Source of the DNA: Winogradskyella bathintestinalis
GTDB taxonomy: Bacteria > Bacteroidota > Bacteroidia > Flavobacteriales > Flavobacteriaceae
Assembly: GCF_030407435.1 (NCBI RefSeq)
Contig: NZ_JASDDK010000001.1
Span: 186,001 to 250,000 of the forward strand
Direction of reading: 5' to 3'
Length of the DNA: 64,000 nucleotides
Below the pieces are notes generated by a model. The model had not been told where the DNA came from. It worked only from the letters and a program-made list of their open reading frames with translations, and did no database searches. Every line of letters starts with the position of its first letter. Within the stretch, counting starts at the first letter, position 1. Position numbers and translations under genes: made by a program. This document shows, in pieces, positions 18,583 through 28,640 of this stretch.

Positions 18583-21500
18583 ATGAAAACAGTTTTAAAT
18601 GCTTTACTATTCTGTCTCATTTTGTTACCAGCAACCGTGATGGCACAATCTACTGCAACAGGTACTGTTACAGATAAAGCAAATGCCATGCCCTTACCGG
18701 GTGTGAATGTTATAATTAAAGGAACCTCTAGAGGGACCTCCACAGATTTCGATGGTAATTATTCGATAGAAGTAGCTGAAGGTGAGATATTAACGTTTTC
18801 CTATGTAGGTTATACGACACAAGAAATTACGTTTACCGGCCAAACTACCATTAATGTTGCGATTGTAGAAGACGCCGCTTTGTTAGATGAAGTTGTTCTT
18901 ATTGGCTACGGTTCTGTTAGAAAGGAGGACGCTACAGGTTCAGTAGATTTAGTAACATCAAAGGATTTTAATCAAGGTGCCATTGTTTCTGCAGATCAAT
19001 TATTACAAGGAAAAGCAGCAGGTGTAAGAATCACGACGTCTGGAGGAAGTCCAGATGCGGCTCCAAATATTAGAATTCGTGGTGGGGCTTCTTTATCAGC
19101 TAATAATTCACCATTAATTGTTATTGATGGTATTCCTCTAGATAACGGAGGTACAGCCGGTGTTTCAAACCCATTAAACCTTATTAACCCAAACGATATA
19201 GATAGTTTTTCAATTTTAAAAGATGCTTCGGCCACGGCTATCTACGGATCTAGAGCCTCTAATGGAGTTATTATAATTACAACAAAGAAAGGCACATCTA
19301 GTACACCTCAGTACACTTTTACAGCCAATACCTCTATTAGTAATCTTTCAGATTCAAATTTAATAGATGTCATGAACAGTAATGAGTTTGTTGATTTTAT
19401 ACAAGAGTTCCATCCAAATGAAACAAATAAGTTAGGCGTACCTGTTGGTTCGGTTTTTACAAATGAAGTACCCTCTCAAGTTATTACAGATAGTGACGGT
19501 AACCTTAGAGAAATCTATAGTTCAAACTGGCAAGATGCCGTACTTAGAACAGCTATTTCATCGGATTACAATTTTAGCGCTAGAGCAAATTTATTTCAGA
19601 AAATACCATTTAGAGCCTCTATTGGTTATAATGATACCGAAGGTTTAGTAAATACTGATGATTACGAACGTTTATCTGCATCTTTAAAGTTAACACCTAC
19701 TTTTTTAAATGAGCATTTAAAAATAGATTTAAATGCCAAAGGTATTTATATAGATAAAAACTCTATAGATGGTGATGGTGCTTTAGGCGGTTCACTTACC
19801 ATAGACCCAACAAAACCTATCTACGACGATAACTCTATATTTGGAGGTTATTATGCCCAAACAGGAAGTTCAACTTCTAATTCGCCGAATGCATTGGTCG
19901 GAGCATATAATCCATTAGCATTACTTTACCAACGTTCAAGACCAGAAGAGGTAAAACGTCTTTTAGCTAATATTAAGTTTGATTATAAATTACATTTCTT
20001 TCCAGAGATTACAGCCGTTTTAAATCTCGGTACAGAATCGTCTAGAACTAAAATTGTGGAAGAATATAGCGAGAATGCTATTGCTACTTATAGACAAACA
20101 GAAACTGCAGGAGATTTTATATTTAATCCAGGTGTTAATTTTCGCGAAAACCAACACATTACAAATACCACAATGGATGCGTATTTAATGTATAACAAAG
20201 ATTTATCTGGTTTCATTAAAAAAATTGATGCTCAAGCAGGTTATGCGTATCAAAATTTCAAAAATGATGGTAATAAAGAAGAATATGTGTACGCTTCCAC
20301 TTTAGAACAAGGAGAAGTAGGTACTAGAATTTTGAACTTTGATCGTAACAATCCTAACAACCGATATTACAATGTATTGAATTTACAATCCTTCTTTGGA
20401 AGAACCAATATCAACTTAAATGACAAGTATTTAATTACACTATCTTTAAGAGCAGATGGATCTTCATTATTTACAGAAGATAATCGTTGGGGCTATTTTC
20501 CTGCTGCTGCATTAGCTTGGAAACTGAAAGAAGAAACATTTTTACAGAACATAGACTTTGTAAATGATTTTAAACTACGTTTAAGTTGGGGGGAAACAGG
20601 TCAGCAAGACATTACTGGTTTAGCTGGTTTTTTTCCGTCAGTTCCGCTATTTGAACTTGGTTCACCAAATAGTCAATATTTATCTGGCGCAAATTTATAC
20701 TCTGCAAAAGAATTCAATCCAGATTTAACTTGGGAAAAATCAACCACTTATAATTTGGGTGTAGACTTTGCTTTTTTTAACAGTGGTTTACTTTCAGGAT
20801 CTTTTGATATTTTTAAGAGAAACACATCCGATCTACTTGTAATCACTAGCGTACCACCAGGACAAGGTCTTAGTGATAGAATTATTCAAAACGTTGGTGA
20901 AACCGAAAGTGAAGGTTTTGAGCTTAATTTAAATATTGATGCTTTACGAAGTGATGATTTCAATATTTCGCTAAATGGTAATGTATCCTATGCTAAAACT
21001 GAAGTTACAAATTTAAAAGGTGCTGATAATATTAATCAATCCCCTACAATTCCAAACGGAACAGGATCGTTTTTATTTCAACATGCGTTAGGTGAAGAAG
21101 CCTATTCTGCATTAGTATTTAAACAAGTATATGACGAAAGTGGTAACCCAATACCAAATGCTTTTGTAGATTTAAATGGAGACAACCAAATAACCAATGA
21201 AGATCGCTATTACCAAGCTATTAGACCAAATTGGACTTTTGGCTTTGGACTTAATTTAGATTATAAAAATTGGGATCTTAGTGCCTCTTTTAGAGGTCAG
21301 TTTGATGGTAAAATCTACAATTCTGCACGTTTAGTTGCGGGTTATACTGATAGACCTATTGAAACATTAAATGAGGCATTAAACAATGTTTTAAATTTTA
21401 ACAGCGACGCTGCCAATCCTGTTTTCGATGATATCCAAGACAATCAAGCGTTTTCAGATTACTTTTTAGAAAATGCTTCTTTTTTACGTTGTGAAAATAT

Positions 21501-21684
21501 CGCATTAGGGTATACGGTTAATGAAATCCTGAAAAATACACGATTAAAAATATACGGTTCAGTAACGAACCCGTTTTTAGTAACTGACTATTCTGGTCAG
21601 GATCCAGAGAATTTTAATGGCTTAGATAATAATTTTTATCCTAGACCAACAATATATACCATAGGCGTTAACTTAGATTTTTAA
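18583..21684 (+). CDS. susC: SusC-type TonB-dependent outer-membrane glucan transporter
   Basis: A 1033-residue TonB-dependent transporter that imports malto-oligosaccharides across the outer membrane together with SusD. The signal peptide ends at MAQ; residues about 25-105 are the carboxypeptidase-regulatory-like domain (GTVTDKANAMPLPGVNVIIK); then comes the TonB-box/plug region (LLDEVVLIGYGSVRKEDATG, LQGKAAGVRI) and the 22-strand barrel, ending in NLDF. Length is normal for the family. First gene of the plus-strand operon; its start lies 109 bp from the LacI-type palindrome. The neighbouring enzymes fix alpha-glucan as the substrate. Confidence 0.96.
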   Translation: MKTVLNALLFCLILLPATVMAQSTATGTVTDKANAMPLPGVNVIIKGTSRGTSTDFDGNYSIEVAEGEILTFSYVGYTTQEITFTGQTTINVAIVEDAALLDEVVLIGYGSVRKEDATGSVDLVTSKDFNQGAIVSADQLLQGKAAGVRITTSGGSPDAAPNIRIRGGASLSANNSPLIVIDGIPLDNGGTAGVSNPLNLINPNDIDSFSILKDASATAIYGSRASNGVIIITTKKGTSSTPQYTFTANTSISNLSDSNLIDVMNSNEFVDFIQEFHPNETNKLGVPVGSVFTNEVPSQVITDSDGNLREIYSSNWQDAVLRTAISSDYNFSARANLFQKIPFRASIGYNDTEGLVNTDDYERLSASLKLTPTFLNEHLKIDLNAKGIYIDKNSIDGDGALGGSLTIDPTKPIYDDNSIFGGYYAQTGSSTSNSPNALVGAYNPLALLYQRSRPEEVKRLLANIKFDYKLHFFPEITAVLNLGTESSRTKIVEEYSENAIATYRQTETAGDFIFNPGVNFRENQHITNTTMDAYLMYNKDLSGFIKKIDAQAGYAYQNFKNDGNKEEYVYASTLEQGEVGTRILNFDRNNPNNRYYNVLNLQSFFGRTNINLNDKYLITLSLRADGSSLFTEDNRWGYFPAAALAWKLKEETFLQNIDFVNDFKLRLSWGETGQQDITGLAGFFPSVPLFELGSPNSQYLSGANLYSAKEFNPDLTWEKSTTYNLGVDFAFFNSGLLSGSFDIFKRNTSDLLVITSVPPGQGLSDRIIQNVGETESEGFELNLNIDALRSDDFNISLNGNVSYAKTEVTNLKGADNINQSPTIPNGTGSFLFQHALGEEAYSALVFKQVYDESGNPIPNAFVDLNGDNQITNEDRYYQAIRPNWTFGFGLNLDYKNWDLSASFRGQFDGKIYNSARLVAGYTDRPIETLNEALNNVLNFNSDAANPVFDDIQDNQAFSDYFLENASFLRCENIALGYTVNEILKNTRLKIYGSVTNPFLVTDYSGQDPENFNGLDNNFYPRPTIYTIGVNLDF

Positions 21685-21693
21685 AAAAAAATT

Positions 21694-23310
21694 ATGAAAA
21701 ATTATTTTAATTATATTTTAATTGTGTTAATCTCATTAGTCACTTTTGGTTGCACTGATGACTTAAATACAAAGCCACTCGTAGAGCTCAGTTTAGAAGA
21801 GCTATTAGAAAGAGACCCTGACGCTGTAGTCGGAATTTTATCAAGGTTATATGCATCGTTCGCCTTATCTGGACCCGATGGCCCAGGAAGTTCTGATATT
21901 AGTGATGATGCTGGAGAATCACCTTTTCTTCGTGGTATAGTTAATCTACAAGATTTTACAGCCGATGGTATGAAAAATCGTTGGGGAGATGATGGTTTAG
22001 ATCAATTGACAACCACTTCAGATTGGACATCCAACAATAAATTTTTTAGATACTTATACAATAGAGCTTATTATACCATTCCACAATGTAATAACTTACT
22101 GAATGTTTTAACAAGTGTTGATGTAACTAATGAGGAAGCTGTTAATGCCGAAGTTAGATTTTTAAGAGCTTTAGCTTATTATTATATTATCGATGTATTT
22201 GGTAAAGGAGTTTTGGTAACAGAGAATGAAGTGGGCATATCCACACCACTACCAGAAGCTTCAAGAACGGAATTATTCAACTTTGTTGAATCTGAACTAT
22301 TAGCGATTGAACCTGCTCTACCTGCTAGAGGCGAAATAAGTGATTATTATGGTAGAGCTACCAATACGGCAGCACAAATGCTATTGTCAAAACTTTATAT
22401 GAATGCCGAGGTTTATACAGGAACTGCCCGATACGACGATGCAGCAATTTATGTAAATAAGGTATTAAATGAAGGTGGTTACATGTTAGCTTCAGATTTT
22501 AGAATGAATTTTTCTGCGGATAATAACACATCACCAGAAATTATTTTTCCATTAATAGCGGACGCCGTTATAAGCCAAAGTTTTGGAAATACAACTTATA
22601 TCGTTAATGGTAGTTTAAGTACTGAAACTATGAGTCCAAATGATTTTGGATCTACCGAAGGTTGGACTGGACACAGAGCGACATCAGCTTGGTACGGACT
22701 TTATTGTGGAGGTGTAGAAAATTCGGACCAATTAACAAATTGTGACGATATTAGGTCTCAATTATTTTGGATTGGTAAAGATTTAGGTACAGATCCAGAT
22801 ACTATGGAACCTATAGACTTACATAGTTTTAACATGCTAGATTATAGAGAATGGACTGATGGCTATCCGTCTACAAAATTTAGAAACACTAATTTTAACG
22901 GCACCTCAACTTCCACGTCATTTTCTGGAACAGATTTTCCTTTATTTAGACTAGCTGATGCGTATTTAATGTATGCTGAACTTGCCATTAGAGGCGCCGC
23001 AAATACCTCTAATTCTGAAGCCTTAAACTATGTAAATCTTGTGAGAAATAGATCGAATGCCAGTTCAATAACATCTTCTCAATTAACTGAAGATTTTATT
23101 ATTAACGAACGTGCAAGAGAACTCAATCTTGAAGGACATAGACGATCAGATTTAATACGATTCAACAAATTTACGGGTGGAAGTTATATATGGCCATGGA
23201 AAGGCGGAACGGTCAACGGCACTTCAATATCCGATGATTATAAAGTGTTCCCAATTCCAGCAACCGCTTTACAAGCTAATCCAAATTTAACCCAAAACCC
23301 AGGATACTAA
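21694..23310 (+). CDS. susD: SusD-type surface glycan-binding lipoprotein
   Basis: A 538-residue lipoprotein, signal ending at TFGC followed by TDDLN, consistent with export to the cell surface. It forms the lid of the SusC pore and delivers oligosaccharides. Residues about 60-330 carry the TPR-like helices; the C-terminal motif INERARELNLEGHRRSDLIRF is the RagB/SusD signature. It starts 9 bp after susC. Confidence 0.95.
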   Translation: MKNYFNYILIVLISLVTFGCTDDLNTKPLVELSLEELLERDPDAVVGILSRLYASFALSGPDGPGSSDISDDAGESPFLRGIVNLQDFTADGMKNRWGDDGLDQLTTTSDWTSNNKFFRYLYNRAYYTIPQCNNLLNVLTSVDVTNEEAVNAEVRFLRALAYYYIIDVFGKGVLVTENEVGISTPLPEASRTELFNFVESELLAIEPALPARGEISDYYGRATNTAAQMLLSKLYMNAEVYTGTARYDDAAIYVNKVLNEGGYMLASDFRMNFSADNNTSPEIIFPLIADAVISQSFGNTTYIVNGSLSTETMSPNDFGSTEGWTGHRATSAWYGLYCGGVENSDQLTNCDDIRSQLFWIGKDLGTDPDTMEPIDLHSFNMLDYREWTDGYPSTKFRNTNFNGTSTSTSFSGTDFPLFRLADAYLMYAELAIRGAANTSNSEALNYVNLVRNRSNASSITSSQLTEDFIINERARELNLEGHRRSDLIRFNKFTGGSYIWPWKGGTVNGTSISDDYKVFPIPATALQANPNLTQNPGY

Positions 23311-23327
23311 TTCACTAAAAATAAAAT

Positions 23328-24704
23328 ATGATGAAAAAATTAAAATTTTTATTACTAGCTTTTATCACAATTGTAAGTTTTACTGCTTGTGAAAAAGATG
23401 ACGATTTAGAATTTGTAGCAAACGAAGCTGAAGGTATATCCTTCAACACATCTTTTTTAGAAAACTACGTATTAAACGCTTCAGTATCTAATAATCTTGC
23501 AGAACGTTTTACTTGGAACGATGCCGATTTTGGAGTACCAACAAATATTACATACTATCTTCAAGGAGCAACAACCGAAGATTTTTCAGATTATGTTGCT
23601 GGTGAAAGTTTGTACGATTTAGGTAGCAATGTGGCAAATCCGGTAGCGAATGAAATTCCTGTTACCGTCGGAAAAATGATTGCTTTAGCAGAAGCAGCAG
23701 GGTTAGATAATGACCCAGATACTTCTGAGCCAAACACAGGAATGCTATATTTTAGATTAATGGCCGTTATAGGTGATGATGGCTTACCATCATACTCTAA
23801 TGTTAAGGCACTCAATGTAGAATTACAAGAACAGACTACCAGTGGTGGTAGCGACATTACGCCTGCTGTTTGGGGAGTTGTTGGATCTGGCTTTAATGCT
23901 TGGGGCGATGGTGGACCAGACGGACAATTTTACACTACAGATGAAGCCAATGTATTCGTTACCTATGTAACTCTTATAGATGGTGAGATTAAATTTAGAG
24001 CCAACAACAATTGGGATGATCCTTTAGGTAATTTTGGTGATGAAGGAGCCGATGGAACATTGGAGCCTGGTGGAGCTAATATTGCAGTAACCGCAGGAAC
24101 TTATAAAATTACTTTGGATCTAAATGACAATATATACACTATGGAAGAATTTTCATGGGGAATTGTCGGATCTGGTTACAACGATTGGGGTAACGACGGT
24201 CCAGATGCCAAATTCTATTACGATTATACTACAGATACTTTTAAAGTCGGAGTACAATTATTGGATGGTGAAATTAAATTTAGAGCAAATAACAATTGGG
24301 ATGATCCATTAGGAGATTACGGTGATACTGGTGCAGATGGCACATTAGAACCTGGAGGAGATAATATTATTGTTACTGCGGGATATTATACAGTAACTCT
24401 AGATTTTGTAAACAATACTTATTCCATTGTTGAAGATGATATTTGGGGAATAGTCGGCTCTGGTTATAATGAATGGGGTGATGCTGGTCCTGATTTTGCA
24501 TTGACTGAAATTAATCCTGGGTTTTACTATGGTGATATTGCCGTGCTTTTAGATGGTGAAGTTAAATTTAGAGCAAATAATAATTGGGATTCTGGCCTAG
24601 GAGACATAGGAGATAATGGAGAGAATATTGCTGTAGAAGCAGGTTCCTATCGTGTAACATTAAATGTTAGTGAAGGCACATATATGCTGAACAAAATTCA
24701 ATAA
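23328..24704 (+). CDS. SusE/SusF-like starch-binding lipoprotein with three tandem repeats
   Basis: A 458-residue lipoprotein; the signal ends at FTAC and is followed by EKDDD, an acidic run fitting surface export. Residues 25-175 are the SusE-type N-terminal domain. Residues 182-458 are three tandem copies of about 95 residues, each opening W-G-(V/I)-V-G-S-G-(F/Y)-N and holding GEIKFRANNNWD, which match the starch-binding modules of SusE/SusF. Aromatic and acidic residues repeat in register, suggesting three glucan sites. It starts 17 bp after susD. A second in-frame ATG follows the first immediately. Confidence 0.9.
   Translation: MMKKLKFLLLAFITIVSFTACEKDDDLEFVANEAEGISFNTSFLENYVLNASVSNNLAERFTWNDADFGVPTNITYYLQGATTEDFSDYVAGESLYDLGSNVANPVANEIPVTVGKMIALAEAAGLDNDPDTSEPNTGMLYFRLMAVIGDDGLPSYSNVKALNVELQEQTTSGGSDITPAVWGVVGSGFNAWGDGGPDGQFYTTDEANVFVTYVTLIDGEIKFRANNNWDDPLGNFGDEGADGTLEPGGANIAVTAGTYKITLDLNDNIYTMEEFSWGIVGSGYNDWGNDGPDAKFYYDYTTDTFKVGVQLLDGEIKFRANNNWDDPLGDYGDTGADGTLEPGGDNIIVTAGYYTVTLDFVNNTYSIVEDDIWGIVGSGYNEWGDAGPDFALTEINPGFYYGDIAVLLDGEVKFRANNNWDSGLGDIGDNGENIAVEAGSYRVTLNVSEGTYMLNKIQ
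23871..24704 (+). repeat. Three tandem 285-288 bp repeats in the SusE/F-like gene
   Basis: Units begin at 23871, 24156 and 24444, a spacing of 285 and 288 bp, so the frame is kept. Units 1 and 2 are closest at DNA level in the FRANNNWDDPLG part, suggesting a later duplication of these two; unit 3 has lost the GADGTLEPGG loop. Confidence 0.85.
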
Positions 24705-24730
24705 AACAGGGAAATCCCTTACAACCTTAA

Positions 24731-24758
24731 AGGGCTGACTTCAATCAGCCCTTTTTTT
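24731..24758 (+). terminator. Rho-independent terminator after SusE/F-like gene
   Basis: Perfect 8-bp stem AGGGCTGA / TCAGCCCT with a 6-base loop followed by seven T residues. It is 27 bp after the SusE/F stop and before the amylase ATG at 24772, so it should reduce amylase expression relative to susCDE. Confidence 0.88.
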
Positions 24759-24771
24759 AAATATAAAACTT

Positions 24772-27633
24772 ATGAAAAAAATTTCCTTATCAGTTTTACT
24801 AATTATTTTTTCACTGGTTTCATTTAGTCAAGTCACCATAACCCCAAACCCTTTCGAAGTTGAAGAATCTATTACTATTACTGTTGATATTAATAGTAGC
24901 GCAACGGACTGTAATGGTTTAAATAATCCGACAAAAGTTTATATGCACTCAGGTGTAGGAGATGGAGATAATGCCTTTGGAATAAGTGTTGTTGGAAATT
25001 GGGGAGAAGACGATGGTATTGGCGAAATGACCAATCAGGGTAATGGTATATTTAATATTACTATAACCCCTGAAACCTATTATAATTTAACCACAGCACA
25101 GGTCGCAAATGTTGTTCAAATAGGATTAGTTTTCAGAAATGCAGACGGTACGCAAGAAATGAAAGCGAGTGGTTGCAACGACTTTATTTTTGATGTTGGT
25201 CCGTTTCAGGCCAGTTTAACATCTCCTAGCAATGAGATAACCATTTTAGGTTCTGGTGAAAACTTAAATATCTCAGCTACAAATACTGGAGGAAATGCAA
25301 GTTATACACTAAGCTCCAATGGTACTGTTATTAACACCAACAGCTCTACTAGTGCTTATAATTTTGTGGATACAAATATTACAGAAAATAAAACCTATGA
25401 ATTAATCGCAGAATTAGATGGCACTACTATCATCAAAACATTTAGCGTACTGGTTGATCCAGGTTCTAACATTGGAATAATGCCAACCAGTTATCAAGAT
25501 GGTATTACCTATTTAGATGACAATAGTGCCGTATTAGTGTTATATGCTACCGGAAAAGATTTTGTCTACTTAGCAGGTAGTTTCAATAATTATCAACCAG
25601 ATGCCAGCTATGCCATGAAAAAAGATCCTACAAGGAACAATAAATTCTGGATAGAATTATCAGACCTAATTCCTGGGCAGATAGAAACATATCAATACTG
25701 GGTAGCAGACAAAACACCGACTACAAATTCTCCGGTATTAGTCAAAACTGCAGACCCTTACTCTACATTGGTTTTATCTCCTTTTGATGATCCGCATATT
25801 CCAAATGCATCATACCCTAATTTACCTAGTTATCCTAATGGACAAGAGCGTGAAGTTACGGTTTTACAGACAGGACAAACACCATATAATTGGCAAGTCA
25901 CTGATTTTACGAAACCCAAAAAAGAAGATCTAATAATTTATGAAGTTTTAGTAAGAGATTTTGATGCCGATAGAAACTACCAAGATATCATTGATAAAAT
26001 TGATTATTTCAAAAACTTAAATATCAATGCTATTGAATTAATGCCAGTTATGGAATTTGAAGGCAACGAAAGTTGGGGCTATAATACTTCTTTCCACATG
26101 GCATTAGATAAGTTTTATGGCACAGAAGAGAAGTTTAAGGAACTCATAGATATTTGTCATCAAAATGGTATTGCAGTAATATTAGATATTGCACTTAATC
26201 ATGCTTATGGAAGAAATCCCATGGTTAGAATGTGGATGAATGATCCCGATGGTGACGGCTGGGGAGAACCTAACTCAGAGAACCCCTATTTTAATACAAC
26301 TGCTCAGCACAGTTACAGTGTGGGAAGTGATTTTGACCATTCTAGTCCGAGAACCAAAGATTATGTAAAACGCGTTGTAAAACATTGGATAGAAGAATTT
26401 AATATCGATGGTTTCCGTTGGGATTTAACTAAAGGATTTACACAAAGTTGCCCGACTGCTAATGAAGGCTGTACCAACCAATATCAGCAAGATCGTGTCG
26501 ATATTTTAAAGGATTATGCCGATTATTCGTGGTCTTTAGATACAGATCACTATGTGATTTTCGAACATTTAGGAAGCGAGAATGAAGAAAAAGAATGGGC
26601 AAATTATCGCCTAGACGAAGGCAAGGGAATTATAATGTGGGGAAAAATGACTGATCCTTATAATGAACTGACTATGGGACAAGATGGTAATAAAAATATT
26701 GATGGTATAGGGCACAATTCCCGACCACAATTTAATGGGCCAAGAGTTCTAGGATACCCAGAAAGCCACGACGAAGAGCGATTAATGTTTAAAAATTTAG
26801 AGTATGGAAACTCTAGCAATTCTAATCACAATGTAAAAGATTTGAATACAGCTTTATCAAGAATGTCTGCATTAGCTGCCGTGTCGGTCATGGTCCCTGG
26901 ACCAAAAATGATTTGGCACTTTGGTGATTTGGGCATGAATAATTCTATATTCACTTGCTCGGATGGCAGTTACAATAACGACGGTTGTAAACTTTCAACA
27001 AAACCACAACCACAATGGACTAATAATTGGTTAACCGACGCCATCAGAGGGCAAATCTATGCCGATTGGGCTAAGTTACATGCACTTAAAATTAATGAAC
27101 CTGTTTTTGAAGGTGAGTATACTATTAACTCTGGAAATTATACACCGAGGATTGATGTATTTAATTCTTCAATTCCAAATTCAGAGTTAAAACATGTTAT
27201 TATACTTGCTAATTTTGATGTAACGATTCAAACTATAAACACTAATTTTCCAGAAAATGTGGCTTCAATATGGTACGATCTTATGGACGCTACAGGTACC
27301 ACCACCGTTAATAATTCTGCAAGTACAATTTCAATTCCTGCTGGTCAGTTTCGTATTTTAGGTAATCAACCGACAACAGTTCTAGGAATTGACGATGAAA
27401 CATTGGCTGGTTTTAGTATTTATCCTAATCCATCTCATACGTCTTTTAATGTAAATGTGAATGTCTCACATGTTGAAATCTACGACTTAACAGGAAAGTT
27501 GGTTAAATCTTTTAACGGCTCGTTTACAAGAACAGATACTTTTAATATTTCATCTTTAAAATCTGGATTGTATATGGTTAAGGTTCAAAATGATAATAAC
27601 CGTACATTAACATCCAAATTAGTTAAAATTTAA
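24772..27633 (+). CDS. Multidomain GH13 amylase/pullulanase secreted by T9SS
   Basis: A 953-residue extracellular enzyme. A signal peptide (to about residue 19) is followed by Ig-like/starch-binding modules (about 22-230), a CBM48-like domain (about 240-340) and the GH13 barrel. Catalytic regions: ILDIALNH (470-477), GFRWDLTKGF with nucleophile Asp551, VIFEHLG with acid/base Glu598, YPESHDEER. The final 80 residues (YPNPSHTSFNV ... GLYMVKV ... KLVKI) form a type A T9SS sorting domain, so the enzyme is released or fixed on the surface. It would start polymer breakdown for the SusCD system. It replaces the SusG lipoprotein of Bacteroides. Confidence 0.93.
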   Translation: MKKISLSVLLIIFSLVSFSQVTITPNPFEVEESITITVDINSSATDCNGLNNPTKVYMHSGVGDGDNAFGISVVGNWGEDDGIGEMTNQGNGIFNITITPETYYNLTTAQVANVVQIGLVFRNADGTQEMKASGCNDFIFDVGPFQASLTSPSNEITILGSGENLNISATNTGGNASYTLSSNGTVINTNSSTSAYNFVDTNITENKTYELIAELDGTTIIKTFSVLVDPGSNIGIMPTSYQDGITYLDDNSAVLVLYATGKDFVYLAGSFNNYQPDASYAMKKDPTRNNKFWIELSDLIPGQIETYQYWVADKTPTTNSPVLVKTADPYSTLVLSPFDDPHIPNASYPNLPSYPNGQEREVTVLQTGQTPYNWQVTDFTKPKKEDLIIYEVLVRDFDADRNYQDIIDKIDYFKNLNINAIELMPVMEFEGNESWGYNTSFHMALDKFYGTEEKFKELIDICHQNGIAVILDIALNHAYGRNPMVRMWMNDPDGDGWGEPNSENPYFNTTAQHSYSVGSDFDHSSPRTKDYVKRVVKHWIEEFNIDGFRWDLTKGFTQSCPTANEGCTNQYQQDRVDILKDYADYSWSLDTDHYVIFEHLGSENEEKEWANYRLDEGKGIIMWGKMTDPYNELTMGQDGNKNIDGIGHNSRPQFNGPRVLGYPESHDEERLMFKNLEYGNSSNSNHNVKDLNTALSRMSALAAVSVMVPGPKMIWHFGDLGMNNSIFTCSDGSYNNDGCKLSTKPQPQWTNNWLTDAIRGQIYADWAKLHALKINEPVFEGEYTINSGNYTPRIDVFNSSIPNSELKHVIILANFDVTIQTINTNFPENVASIWYDLMDATGTTTVNNSASTISIPAGQFRILGNQPTTVLGIDDETLAGFSIYPNPSHTSFNVNVNVSHVEIYDLTGKLVKSFNGSFTRTDTFNISSLKSGLYMVKVQNDNNRTLTSKLVKI

Positions 27634-27650
27634 TTTTCAAAAAAAAGCTT

Positions 27651-27687
27651 AAAAAGAAGCCTCTCAATGATGAGAGGCTTCTTTTTT
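27651..27687. terminator. Bidirectional terminator between amylase and eda
   Basis: A 16-bp perfect stem, AAAAAGAAGCCTCTCA / TGAGAGGCTTCTTTTT, with loop ATGA; T-runs on both strands. It lies between two convergent genes (amylase stop 27633, eda stop 27715) and serves both. Confidence 0.92.
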
Positions 27688-27714
27688 ACTTTTCGGAAAA
27701 CGGTAATGAAAAAA

Positions 27715-28383
27715 TTACTTATTTAATTCTCGTATAATATCGAGAGCTTCTTTCGTCTTGGAAGTGATTTTATTATAATCATAATTACCGTCTGATTCTT
27801 TTGCTATAAGTTTGGATCCTATACCCACACAGCTGACTCCAGCATCAAACCAGCTTTTTAAATTATCTTTTGTAGGTGAAACCCCTCCCGTTGGCATAAT
27901 ACTGGTCCAAGGTTGTGGTCCTTTTACCCCTTTTACAAATTGTGGACCGTAAATATCTCCAGGAAATAACTTTACAATCTCACAACCCAATTCCTCCGCT
28001 CTTGTAATCTCTGTTAAAGTGCCGCACCCTGGAGACCATAATACTTTACGTCTGTTACAGGCTATGGCAATATCCTCCCTGAGAACTGGTGTGACTATAA
28101 AATTTGCACCCAATGCCATGTATAAACTTGCTGCAGCTACATCCGTAATGGACCCTACACCCATTATCATCTCTGGCATTTCTTTAAGTACGTATTTATT
28201 TAATTCACTAAAAACCTCATGGGCAAAATCACCTCTTGCGGTAAACTCGAGTAAACGTGCGCCACCATCATACGTAGCTTTGATAACTTTTTTACTTATT
28301 TCTATATCTGAGTTATAAAACAAAGGCACTAAACCCGTTTGTTTCATAACATTTACAACTTCAATTCTTATATAATTTGCCAT
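27715..28383 (-). CDS. eda: KDPG/KHG aldolase
   Basis: A 222-residue class I aldolase that splits 2-keto-3-deoxy-6-phosphogluconate to pyruvate and glyceraldehyde 3-phosphate, the last step of uronate (alginate, pectin) or Entner-Doudoroff breakdown. The Schiff-base Lys138 lies in EIVKLFPGD; Glu46 in LEFTARGD and the GPQPW / MPTGGVSP phosphate loop are in place. The reading frame is intact. It is 10 bp downstream of a kdgK remnant, the usual partner, which here has lost most of its sequence; whether eda is still expressed is open because its native promoter was upstream of kdgK. Confidence 0.93.
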   Translation of the reverse strand: MANYIRIEVVNVMKQTGLVPLFYNSDIEISKKVIKATYDGGARLLEFTARGDFAHEVFSELNKYVLKEMPEMIMGVGSITDVAAASLYMALGANFIVTPVLREDIAIACNRRKVLWSPGCGTLTEITRAEELGCEIVKLFPGDIYGPQFVKGVKGPQPWTSIMPTGGVSPTKDNLKSWFDAGVSCVGIGSKLIAKESDGNYDYNKITSKTKEALDIIRELNK

Positions 28384-28393
28384 TCTCTATATT

Positions 28394-28640
28394 TTACCTG
28401 GAGACTTTTCCTGAAGCATCACCGCTTAAAAATTTTTCTATTTCGTCTAGAGTTATCAAATTGATATCTCCCGAAATGGTATGCTTTAAACAACACGCAG
28501 CGACGGCAATATTTAAAGCCTTTTGCTTATCGTTAGCATTGTTAATTAATCCGTAAATCAGTCCACCCATAAAAGCATCTCCGCTGCCCACACGATCTAC
28601 AACTGGCGTAACTTCTTTAATATCGGCATCATATGACGAA
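28394..28640 (-). pseudogene. kdgK: kdgK (2-keto-3-deoxygluconate kinase) C-terminal remnant
   Basis: About 82 residues matching the C-terminus of a PfkB-family sugar kinase. [18 protein letters not shown] is the second PfkB signature with the catalytic Asp, and [20 protein letters not shown] is the normal tail. Full enzymes have about 340 residues, so roughly three quarters is missing. Homology ends near base 28640, where the sequence becomes the antisense of a transporter fragment; the only upstream in-frame start is a TTG at 28663 inside that foreign sequence. Without substrate-binding residues it cannot be a kinase. Confidence 0.85.
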
